Assembly: GCA_003537575.1 (NCBI GenBank)
Contig: DPRS01000049.1
Location: 104,798-110,065, forward strand
Length of the DNA stretch: 5,268 nt
Direction: 5' to 3'
From: Oxalobacteraceae bacterium
Lineage (GTDB): Bacteria > Pseudomonadota > Gammaproteobacteria > Burkholderiales > Burkholderiaceae_D
Shown here: positions 1 to 5,252 of the stretch, in pieces
Position numbering within the stretch: position 1 is the first letter of the stretch
Layout: the number at the start of each line of letters is the position of its first letter
The notes under the pieces: model-generated
Told to the model about the DNA's origin: nothing
Seen by the model: only the letters and a program-made list of their open reading frames with translations
Databases searched by the model: none
Position numbers and translations under genes: made by a program

Positions 1-1010
1 TGCAGCGGCACGCCGGCAGCGGTTTGCAAGCCGAGCGCGAGGAATTTTTTCCCTGATTGGATTTCCGGGTCGCTGGTGTAGCTCACCACCACTCCAGGCG
101 CCTGGAAACCTTCGGCAGCAACGCTGGCAAAGCCGCGCCTCTCCAGCAACGCACGAACCCGTCGCCCCAGGGCCTGTTGTTCGATGCACACCTTGTCGAA
201 GCCGTAGTCTTCCGTTTCCTGCATCACGTCACGCAAGGCCGCGAGCGCATCCGTGGGCATGGTCGCGTGATAGGCATGGGCGCCCTTCTCGTAGGCTTCC
301 ATGATCTGCACCCACTTCTTGAGATCGCAGGAAAAACTGGTGCCGGTGGTCGCATCGATACGCTCGCGAGCGCGCTGGCTCAGCGCGACCAGCGCGCAGC
401 AGGGCGAGCCGCTCCAGCACTTCTGCGGCGCACTGATGAGCACGTCCACCAGCTTGTCGGCCATGTCGACCCAGACGGTGCCGGAAGCCACGCAGTCCAG
501 CACAAAAAACCCGCCTACTTCGCGCACGGCCTCGCCCACTGCCTTCAGATAGCTGTCCGGCAAAATCATGCCGGACGCCGTTTCCACATGCGGGGCAAAC
601 ACCACGTCGGGTTTCTGCGCATAGATAGCGGCAAGCACTTCTTCAATCGGCGGTGGCGCAAACGCCGCTTGCGGGCTTTTGTCCGCCTGGCGCGCCTTGA
701 GAACCATGCTTCCCGCAGGGATACGGCCCATGTCGAAAATTTGCGTCCAGCGGTAACTGAACCAGCCGTTGCGGATCACCAGGCATTTTTTATCGGTGGC
801 GAACTGGCGTGCCACCGCCTCCATGCCGAAAGTGCCGCTACCCGGCACGACAGCGGTGCCGGCGGCGTTGTAGACTGTCTTGAGGATGCGCGAAATATCC
901 CGCATGACGCCCTGGAAGCGTTGCGACATATGGTTGAGCGCGCGATCGGTATAGACCACTGAATATTCGAGCAGACCCTGAGGGTCGGGTTGAGGCAGCA
1001 AGGCAGGCAT
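1..1010 (-). CDS. Class V (fold type I) PLP-dependent aminotransferase, 3' end cut by window edge
   Basis: This is probably a cytoplasmic aminotransferase of the alanine-glyoxylate / serine-pyruvate aminotransferase-like group, which moves an amino group via pyridoxal phosphate; its actual substrate pair cannot be read from the sequence. The minus-strand frame is open for 336 codons from the ATG at 1010-1008 and runs off the left edge. Visible motifs are PGSGTFGMEA (about 56-65, the Gly-rich phosphate-binding region), RNGWFSYRW (80-88), HVETASG (141-147), LDCVAS with Asp172 as the expected pyridine-nitrogen contact, and SAPQK with Lys197 as the expected Schiff-base lysine, followed by CWSGSPCC. 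The reading ends in GLQTAAGVPL, close to the usual C-terminus, so I estimate only 25-40 residues are missing. The start is supported by GGAG at 1020-1017, six bases before the ATG. It is divergent from the PA2779-type gene and shows no operon partner here. The family call is firm; substrate and gene name are unknown. Confidence 0.9.
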   Translation of the reverse strand, partial: MPALLPQPDPQGLLEYSVVYTDRALNHMSQRFQGVMRDISRILKTVYNAAGTAVVPGSGTFGMEAVARQFATDKKCLVIRNGWFSYRWTQIFDMGRIPAGSMVLKARQADKSPQAAFAPPPIEEVLAAIYAQKPDVVFAPHVETASGMILPDSYLKAVGEAVREVGGFFVLDCVASGTVWVDMADKLVDVLISAPQKCWSGSPCCALVALSQRARERIDATTGTSFSCDLKKWVQIMEAYEKGAHAYHATMPTDALAALRDVMQETEDYGFDKVCIEQQALGRRVRALLERRGFASVAAEGFQAPGVVVSYTSDPEIQSGKKFLALGLQTAAGVPL

Positions 1011-1016
1011 GAGGAT

Positions 1017-1020
1017 CTCC
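1017..1020 (-). promoter_or_regulatory. Ribosome binding site of the aminotransferase gene
   Basis: On the minus strand GGAG lies six bases upstream of the ATG at 1010-1008, inside CTCCGGAGATCC. It is a standard Shine-Dalgarno match and fixes the start. No similarly well-placed site is evident further upstream. Confidence 0.7.
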
Positions 1021-1072
1021 GGAGTTGATTCACCATTGTCACATCCTCTTCCGTTTCGCATGGCTGCGCGTG

Positions 1073-1078
1073 ATCATA
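1073..1078 (-). promoter_or_regulatory. Possible -10 element for the aminotransferase gene
   Basis: The minus strand reads TATGAT here, five of six matches to the sigma-70 -10 consensus, about 63 bases upstream of the start codon. No good -35 sits at 16-18 bases: a TTGAAA lies upstream at 1109-1104 but leaves a spacer of about 25. This is a weak prediction. Confidence 0.25.
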
Positions 1079-1252
1079 CAAACCAAACTTATGGCATTGC
1101 CTTTCAATTGACAGGCATCAAATCCTTGCAAGCCAATTCCAGTAAAAGTTATGGCCGGCATTTAATTTTCCAGAGTGCATTCCTTATTTGGAAATGCAGC
1201 CGAGCCTGAGCACTTTCCATGCGCATCACATGCACTCGCCTTCCTATAACCT

Positions 1253-1256
1253 GGAG
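1253..1256 (+). promoter_or_regulatory. Ribosome binding site that decides the PA2779-type start
   Basis: GGAG followed by AAATCG and then ATG at 1263 gives a six-base spacer. This supports ATG 1263 over the in-frame upstream TTG 1188, ATG 1194 and ATG 1230. The choice also puts the hydrophobic signal sequence at the N-terminus. Confidence 0.75.
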
Positions 1257-1262
1257 AAATCG

Positions 1263-1652
1263 ATGTGTCACTTCAATCGCTTCATTGCATCCCTATTGAT
1301 TGCCTGCCTGATTGGCATCAGCTTTCCCATGCAGGCATCCGCCGCCATCGTCAGCACCCGGGAAGCCGCGGCGCCTGCCGGCATGGCTACCGAACGCGAG
1401 CGGGTGGCCAGTTTCTTCTCGCGCGATGATGTCCGCAAGGCGCTGGAAGAACAAGGCGTCGCCCCGCAAGCGGCGATCGACCGGATCGCGGCATTATCGG
1501 ACGAAGAAGTCCAGCAGTTGGCCACCCGCATCGACGAGGCGCCGGCGGGCGGCAACATCCTGGGGATATTGTTCACTGTGTTCATCATCCTGCTGGTGAC
1601 CGATATCCTGGGACTGACGAAGGTATTTCCGTTCACCCGCTCGATTCGATGA
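1263..1652 (+). CDS. PA2779-family small exported protein with C-terminal membrane segment
   Basis: The 129-residue protein resembles the uncharacterised PA2779 family of Pseudomonas and beta-proteobacteria; no biochemical role is established to my knowledge. It begins with a signal peptide: a basic Arg6, a hydrophobic core at about 8-20, and a likely cleavage after ASA around residue 27. A charged, probably helical periplasmic segment follows (about 40-92, including FFSRDDVRKALEEQGV and LSDEEVQQLA). Next come APAGG (Gly-Gly at 96-97), a hydrophobic segment at about 98-117 and the short tail TKVFPFTRSIR. The expected form is a mature protein of about 100 residues held in the inner membrane by its C-terminal segment, with the body in the periplasm. 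The stop codon overlaps the start of the next gene in ATGA, indicating co-transcription and translational coupling with the C39-type lipoprotein gene. The family assignment comes from recognition of the sequence pattern and from the neighbour; the function is unknown. Confidence 0.85.
   Translation: MCHFNRFIASLLIACLIGISFPMQASAAIVSTREAAAPAGMATERERVASFFSRDDVRKALEEQGVAPQAAIDRIAALSDEEVQQLATRIDEAPAGGNILGILFTVFIILLVTDILGLTKVFPFTRSIR
1649..1652 (+). other. ATGA stop-start overlap coupling the two genes
   Basis: The TGA ending the PA2779-type gene (1650-1652) overlaps the ATG of the PA2778-type gene (1649-1651). A second ATG follows directly at 1652. With no Shine-Dalgarno visible just upstream, re-initiation after termination is the likely mode of translation. 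Confidence 0.8.
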
Positions 1653-2608
1653 TGCGAGCCCCGGCCTCCCGCAGGCTGCCGCCGTTTTTTGCAGCCGCTC
1701 TTGCTTGCCTGGTCCTGTTGCTGACTGGCTGCGCGACGCCGCAGATGGCGTCGCTGCAGCAGCGCTGGCCGGATGACCTGCCTGCCGTCGCAACAGCCGG
1801 CAAGGTGCCTTTTTATCCGCAGGAGGATTATCAGTGCGGTCCGGCGGCGCTGGCCATGGCGGCAAGCGCCGCCGGGGTTAGCCTGCGGCCGGAAAATGTG
1901 CTCGACCAGGTTTACCTGCCGACGCGCAAAGGATCGCTCCAGCTCGAGATGCTTGCCGCTCCCAGGCAATTCGGCATGCTGGGCTATCGGTTAAAGCCGG
2001 AAATGAAGATCCTGCTGCAGGAAGTCGCCGCCGGCCATCCCGCCATCGTCCTACAGAATCTTTCGCTGTCGCTATTCCCGGTATGGCATTACGCGGTTGT
2101 GACGGGCTTTGACCGCAACCGCAATGTAGTGAGACTGCACTCCGGTCCCAGCCGGGATATGGAAATGTCGCTGTACGTCTTCGAGCGCACCTGGGAGCGC
2201 GCCGGCTACTGGGCCATGCTGACCTTGCCGCCCTCGCAACTGCCCGCCACGGCCGATCCAGGCTCGTATGCGGCGGCGGTAATGGCGATGGAACTGGCCG
2301 CCCCGGCAGCGGCGCAAGCAGCGTATGAAACGGGCCTGCAAAAATGGCCGCGCCATGCCACCCTGCTGCTCGGCGCGGGCAACACTGCGTATGCACTGGG
2401 GCGTCTCGATGCCGCCTTGCGGGCCTATCGGGAACTGACAAGACAGCACCCAGGTTATGCGGATGGCTGGAACAACATGGCCCAGACACTGCTGGACCAG
2501 GGAAAAACGGCGGAAGCGACGGCTGCCATCCGCCGCGCAGTGGAACTTGGCGGCGAAAGACTGCCGCGCTACCTGGAATTACAGAAGGAAATTCTCGCGA
2601 GGCGCTGA
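1649..2608 (+). CDS. PA2778-family lipoprotein: C39-type cysteine peptidase domain plus TPR repeats
   Basis: The 319-residue protein is a predicted envelope lipoprotein with a papain-like C39 peptidase fold. Residues 1-28 form a lipoprotein signal with lipobox LLTGC (Cys28). Ala29 at +2 gives no inner-membrane retention signal, so outer-membrane placement is likely. The peptidase domain spans about 50-195: VPFYPQEDYQCGPAALAM supplies Gln58 (oxyanion) and nucleophile Cys63, and WHYAVVTGFD supplies His147. The position where C39 enzymes usually have Asp reads RLHSGP (162-167) instead. TPR-like helices follow at about 204-303, the clearest being ATLLLGAGNTAYALGRLDAALRA-like and GYADGWNNMAQTLLDQGKTAEA-like units, ending in a charged helix. 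No clear Shine-Dalgarno precedes the ATG at 1649; the ATGA overlap suggests translation coupled to the upstream gene. C39 domains classically cut after Gly-Gly in leader peptides, but this protein has no ABC transporter part and its substrate is unknown. Family call strong, catalytic activity inferred. Confidence 0.87.
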   Translation: MMRAPASRRLPPFFAAALACLVLLLTGCATPQMASLQQRWPDDLPAVATAGKVPFYPQEDYQCGPAALAMAASAAGVSLRPENVLDQVYLPTRKGSLQLEMLAAPRQFGMLGYRLKPEMKILLQEVAAGHPAIVLQNLSLSLFPVWHYAVVTGFDRNRNVVRLHSGPSRDMEMSLYVFERTWERAGYWAMLTLPPSQLPATADPGSYAAAVMAMELAAPAAAQAAYETGLQKWPRHATLLLGAGNTAYALGRLDAALRAYRELTRQHPGYADGWNNMAQTLLDQGKTAEATAAIRRAVELGGERLPRYLELQKEILARR

Positions 2609-2618
2609 GCCAGACATC

Positions 2619-2662
2619 TGCCGCCAGCCGCTGCCAAGCCATCGCAGCCTGCAGCGGCGGCA
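2619..2662. terminator. Imperfect inverted repeat in the convergent gap, possible bidirectional terminator
   Basis: Between the convergent stops at 2608 and 2674, TGCCGC plus CGCTGC (2619-2634, with a 4-base bulge) can pair with GCAGCGGCGGCA (2651-2662) around a 16-base loop. The stem is GC-rich and well placed to end transcription from both sides. There is no T-run on either flank, so it is not a canonical intrinsic terminator. Confidence 0.35.
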
Positions 2663-2673
2663 AATCGGAAGCA

Positions 2674-3399
2674 TCAGTAGGATTCCAGGGCTTTTTTCGC
2701 GTAGCTGACGACTTTCGACTCGGTCGACCTGGCTGCCACTTCCTCGATCAATGGACGGTGCTTCGGGTGTTTTGCACTGCCGAGGGCTTTTACCATCCAT
2801 GCCGTGGCATCGACATACCTGCGATCGCTTTTCATGTAAGCTGTTTTCAGCTCTGTTGCCAGCGATTCCAGCAGCACTTCGTCGCGGTGGGCGAAATAGA
2901 TTCTTTTGGCAGCGATCCGCTTCAGCCATGGATCGTCCGAGCGCAGCATGTTCAAAATCCGGTTGACGTCATCGCTGTACCTGGGATCGAAGCTCGCGCG
3001 GTTGGCAATGAGGGGATTCCACTTCTCGTAATCGGGCAGATCGTCCAGCGCGGTTCTGGCATATCGCTCATACACGCGGTCTGCCAGAAACCGTTCGATG
3101 GTAGGCACATACTTGGGCTGACCGGAAAAGCCAAGCGCGCGGATGTAACGGGCAACGCGGTTTTTCTCGTCTCTGTCGTCACGCGCTTTCTGCGCCTCGT
3201 CCAGCAGGCGGCGTTCAATGACGTCGAACACCCGCGTATCGGCCATCCCCATCCAGGCAAGCGATTCGACGGCTTCCTGATGAGCACTGGTTTCCCCGCT
3301 AAAAATCTGCACGTAGCGTGCGACGTCTTCTTCAGCTGTGGCAGCTGCAGCGGGGCCCGAAAAAAATACCGCCATCAACAGCGTGATAAAAATGCGCAT
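2674..3399 (-). CDS. Exported HEAT-repeat protein of unknown function
   Basis: The 241-residue protein starts with a signal peptide (MRIFITLLMAVFFSGPAAAA, cleavage near residue 20) and is otherwise soluble, so it is predicted to be periplasmic or secreted. The mature part is almost entirely alpha-helical and reads as HEAT-like helical pairs at about 39-70, 78-109, 154-187 and 193-222, with a partial helix at the C-terminus. Two units share a signature: RALGFSGQPKYVPTIE (87-102) and KALGSAKHPKHRPLIE (204-219). HEAT arrays act as protein-binding scaffolds; no catalytic motif is visible and no partner is identifiable. ATG 3399 is chosen because AGGGA lies upstream with about eight bases of spacing and because it puts the signal peptide at the N-terminus; the frame could extend to a TTG at 3444, but that falls inside the likely promoter. 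It converges with the C39-type gene and diverges from the beta-helix lipoprotein gene. Confidence 0.82.
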   Translation of the reverse strand: MRIFITLLMAVFFSGPAAAATAEEDVARYVQIFSGETSAHQEAVESLAWMGMADTRVFDVIERRLLDEAQKARDDRDEKNRVARYIRALGFSGQPKYVPTIERFLADRVYERYARTALDDLPDYEKWNPLIANRASFDPRYSDDVNRILNMLRSDDPWLKRIAAKRIYFAHRDEVLLESLATELKTAYMKSDRRYVDATAWMVKALGSAKHPKHRPLIEEVAARSTESKVVSYAKKALESY

Positions 3400-3407
3400 A
3401 TATATTT

Positions 3408-3411
3408 CCCT
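3408..3411 (-). promoter_or_regulatory. Ribosome binding site that decides the HEAT-protein start
   Basis: The minus strand reads AGGG then AAATATAT and ATG (3399-3397). The eight-base spacer is normal. This argues against the alternative TTG start at 3444-3442. Confidence 0.6.
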
Positions 3412-3420
3412 GAAGAAAAT

Positions 3421-3447
3421 TAATTGTATGGTTTTGTACAACAATTA
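3421..3447. repeat. Inverted repeat TAATTGT / ACAATTA overlapping the putative HEAT-gene promoter
   Basis: TAATTGT (3421-3427) and ACAATTA (3441-3447) are perfect 7-base inverted arms separated by 13 bases; the spacer includes part of an 8-base palindrome TTGTACAA (3434-3441). The right arm overlaps the candidate TATAAT. The placement would suit a repressor operator, but AT-rich sequence produces such arms by chance fairly often. Confidence 0.4.
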
Positions 3448-3449
3448 TA
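3444..3449 (-). promoter_or_regulatory. Possible -10 element (TATAAT) for the HEAT-protein gene
   Basis: The minus strand carries a perfect TATAAT 45 bases upstream of the ATG, in the most AT-rich part of the intergenic region. A -35 at 17 bases spacing would be CTGCCG, a poor match; TTGAAA at 3466-3461 is too close (11 bases). An activator-dependent or otherwise weak promoter is possible. Confidence 0.35.
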
Positions 3450-3551
3450 AATTCAAGAGGTTTCAACGGCAGTAAATCATCAGCACTGCACTAATTATCG
3501 GAGCCTGGCAGCGCAGTGGCGACCATCTCATGCCGGCATCTGCCATAAGCC

Positions 3552-3573
3552 ATATCCCATAAATATGGGATAT
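3552..3573. promoter_or_regulatory. Perfect 22-bp hyphenated palindrome, candidate operator
   Basis: ATATCCCATA (3552-3561) and TATGGGATAT (3564-3573) are perfect 10-base inverted arms around a central AA. The site lies 56 bases before the beta-helix lipoprotein start and about 150 bases before the HEAT-gene start on the other strand. The two-base centre is too tight for a good hairpin loop and no T-run follows, so a binding site for a dimeric regulator is more likely than a terminator. The regulator is not recognised. Confidence 0.5.
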
Positions 3574-3589
3574 CCGGGCAGGCAAAGAT

Positions 3590-3608
3590 AAGCTGTAATA
3601 GGCAGCTT
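3590..3608 (+). repeat. Small inverted repeat in the presumed leader of the beta-helix gene
   Basis: AAGCTG (3590-3595) can pair with CAGCTT (3603-3608) around TAATAGG. It ends two bases before GGGA (3611-3614), the only purine-rich match to a Shine-Dalgarno near the start, so it could affect translation if transcribed. A six-base stem is weak evidence. Confidence 0.25.
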
Positions 3609-3629
3609 CAGGGACAAGAAATAAAAACC

Positions 3630-5252
3630 ATGATGATCCCGATTCGATATCTTGTGAAGCACAAGCATGTTCTGCTTGCTCCCATGCTGGCCTTGTCGCT
3701 GCTCTCATGCGGCGGCGGTGGCAGTGTCAGCCTGTCCGCATCCGCCGGTGCAGGCAACGCTGGCGGAACCTCGACGACCGCAGTATCGGCAACCACCACA
3801 TCAACCTCGTCAACCACGACAGTGCCCGATAATGAGGCAAACGTCTATTCTGCGCCCACCAGCTATCGCATCGACTTTTGCAGCGCCAACGTCTATCCGG
3901 CGCAATGGACCTGGAATCCGGACACGATCAGGCAGCAGGCGGCTCCTGCCGGCACGGGCACGCCGATGATGAAGCAAATCCGCAACGGCGTCGTGATCGC
4001 CACGTACACCAGCCTTGGCGGCGATGCAGGTTATTCCAGGCCCAATAGCCAGGATGGCGGCGATCCCGCAGTCGGCCCTTTCCGCCGCACGCCCTATACG
4101 CAGTGGCGGGATGGCGACGTATTCGAGATTTATCCGGCGGTGTATAGCGGCGCCACCATGCAGATGTATATCGGCCCGAATGTCGCCAACGATGCAGCCT
4201 TCAATGCCGGCAGCGTCGACGTGCCGGCCAATATCACGATCCGTGGCGTCACTGTCGACGGCAAGCGCCCCGTCATCGTCAATCCGCCGACCGGGGCTTC
4301 GAATTCCAACTATGGCCAATCGCTGATTTACATCGGCGGACGCATCGATGCCAGCGACACCCTGGTCGCGCCTTCCTCCAGCATCACGATCGAGAATATC
4401 GATATTGTCGACGCGCCGACAGGCGGCAATCTCGGCAAGGCGGCTGTCTATGTGAACGGCACAGCCAACCTGACCTTGCGCAACGTCAGGATTGCCGGCT
4501 TCAAGCGGCATCAGGTTAATGGCATTTTCGCCACCAGTAACAATACCGGCACGCTATTGCTGGAAAACGTTGAACTCGACGGCAATGGCGGCAGCAACGG
4601 CCCGGAGCATAATGCCTACATCAACGCCAGCAAGACCGATCCGAATTACACCTTCATGGTCAAGGGCTCCTGGAGCCATGACTCCTACTATGGGCATGCG
4701 CTGAAGTCGCGGGCGCAACGGACGGTGGTCGAAGGCAGTTACCTTGCAGGCAGCCGGGCCGCGTCCGGAGCACAGACCGAGACTTATCTTCTGGATGTGC
4801 CTGATGGCGGTGTGCTGGTGGCGCGCAACAATATTTTTGTCAAAGGCTACTCCGGCAACAATTCGAATGGCGCCTCGCTGACGTTTGGCGTGGAAAGCGC
4901 CAACCCGGCGCGTGCCTGGGGGCTGACCGTCGAGCACAATACTTTCGTTGCATTGGCCAAGTATTATGACGATGCCAGCCACCCGCTTTTTCCGTTTTTC
5001 ATCAACAATGGCGCGCCCGGCACGAAGACCGTGGATGCCAATGCATTCGTCGGCTACTGCCCGAGCGGCAATGCCGGCAGGGATTACCGCGGCACCAATT
5101 TCGCCACGCTGAATTTTAATGAGATCGATCTTGCGTACCGGCCTCGCGTGCCGGCGCTGGCTGGCAATATCGCGATCATCGGCACGCCGCGATACCGCCA
5201 CCTGGCCGGCAGCGCGGCACGGACGACAAATGCGCTTGGCGCGCGGGATTAG
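3630..5252 (+). CDS. Lipoprotein with right-handed parallel beta-helix domain (pectate-lyase-like fold)
   Basis: The 540-residue protein is predicted to be secreted and lipid-anchored. Its lipoprotein signal ends in lipobox LLSC (Cys27), followed by GGGGS; Gly at +2 fits outer-membrane or surface placement. A Ser/Thr/Gly/Ala linker spans about 31-66. From about residue 195 the sequence shows repeating short beta-strands with ladder-like Asn, Ile and Val, such as ITIRGVTVDG, ITIENIDIVD, LTLRNVRIAG, LLLENVELDGNG and LTVEHNTFV, typical of a right-handed parallel beta-helix. A His/Lys/Arg-rich stretch (GPEHN 324-328, SHDSYYGH 349-356, LKSRA 358-362) and LDVPDGG (388-394) look like a functional groove. 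Polysaccharide lyase, epimerase or carbohydrate-binding roles are possible; none is proved. ATG 3630 has a second ATG at 3633 and no good ribosome binding site (GGGA at 3611 is 15 bases away), but no in-frame start lies just upstream. The frame is complete, ending at TAG. Confidence 0.83.
   Translation: MMIPIRYLVKHKHVLLAPMLALSLLSCGGGGSVSLSASAGAGNAGGTSTTAVSATTTSTSSTTTVPDNEANVYSAPTSYRIDFCSANVYPAQWTWNPDTIRQQAAPAGTGTPMMKQIRNGVVIATYTSLGGDAGYSRPNSQDGGDPAVGPFRRTPYTQWRDGDVFEIYPAVYSGATMQMYIGPNVANDAAFNAGSVDVPANITIRGVTVDGKRPVIVNPPTGASNSNYGQSLIYIGGRIDASDTLVAPSSSITIENIDIVDAPTGGNLGKAAVYVNGTANLTLRNVRIAGFKRHQVNGIFATSNNTGTLLLENVELDGNGGSNGPEHNAYINASKTDPNYTFMVKGSWSHDSYYGHALKSRAQRTVVEGSYLAGSRAASGAQTETYLLDVPDGGVLVARNNIFVKGYSGNNSNGASLTFGVESANPARAWGLTVEHNTFVALAKYYDDASHPLFPFFINNGAPGTKTVDANAFVGYCPSGNAGRDYRGTNFATLNFNEIDLAYRPRVPALAGNIAIIGTPRYRHLAGSAARTTNALGARD

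Larger units (their letters stand above)
1011..1262. other. Divergent intergenic region (252 bp)
   Basis: This stretch separates the minus-strand aminotransferase start from the plus-strand PA2779-type start. It is more AT-rich than its flanks, as expected of a promoter region, especially 1080-1195. It holds a perfect TTGACA at 1108-1113 (plus strand) without a convincing -10 at normal spacing, an imperfect hairpin pairing GCATTCC (1177-1183) with GGAAATGC (1190-1197), and the 8-bp palindrome ATGCGCAT at 1219-1226. I see no convincing small gene, RNA gene or terminator. Upstream in-frame starts for the next gene exist (TTG 1188, ATG 1194, ATG 1230) but lack a ribosome binding site and would bury the signal peptide. 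Confidence 0.55.
3400..3629. other. Divergent intergenic region between HEAT-repeat and beta-helix genes (230 bp)
   Basis: This region must hold the upstream signals of both flanking genes. It contains four dyads: TAATTGT/ACAATTA (3421-3447), the 10-base palindrome ATGCCGGCAT (3530-3539), the perfect 22-bp hyphenated palindrome (3552-3573) and AAGCTG/CAGCTT (3590-3608). A weak -10 like TGTAAT lies at 3594-3599 on the plus strand with no matching -35. No small gene with a credible start and ribosome binding site is seen. Confidence 0.55.

Noticed and set aside
57..962. Long plus-strand open frame (about 300 codons)
   Set aside because: It is antisense to the aminotransferase, whose PLP motifs are clear; the translation is Arg/His-rich with no recognisable domain and no ribosome binding site.
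1108..1131. Perfect TTGACA as a sigma-70 -35 element for the PA2779-type gene
   Set aside because: At 16-18 bases spacing the best -10 is GCCAAT, with three of six matches, so I do not call a promoter; it is only noted in the intergenic entry.
1245..1250. TATAAC as a -10 element
   Set aside because: Transcription would start at or inside the ribosome binding site at 1253-1256, leaving no usable leader.
1660..1695. GC-rich stretch followed by TTTTTT, resembling an intrinsic terminator
   Set aside because: It lies inside the signal-peptide coding region of the C39-type lipoprotein, encodes Pro-Pro-Phe-Phe, and has no convincing stem next to the T-run.
1268..1969. Minus-strand open frame of 233 codons
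   Set aside because: It is opposite the PA2779/PA2778-type pair and its translation is low-complexity Arg/Ser/Ala typical of antisense frames in GC-rich DNA.
2344..3423. Plus-strand open frame of 359 codons crossing the convergent gap
   Set aside because: It overlaps the TPR part of the C39-type lipoprotein in another frame and then runs antisense to the HEAT-repeat gene, both of which have real domains and signals; it has no ribosome binding site or coherent protein features.
3442..3444. TTG as start of the HEAT-repeat protein, adding 15 residues
   Set aside because: It overlaps the likely promoter, has no ribosome binding site, and would put 15 residues before a well-formed signal peptide.
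3810..4511. Minus-strand open frame of 233 codons opposite the beta-helix gene, and a similar one at 4554-5201
   Set aside because: The repetitive Asp/Ile/Arg/Gly composition mirrors the beta-helix repeats read backwards; no start signals are seen.
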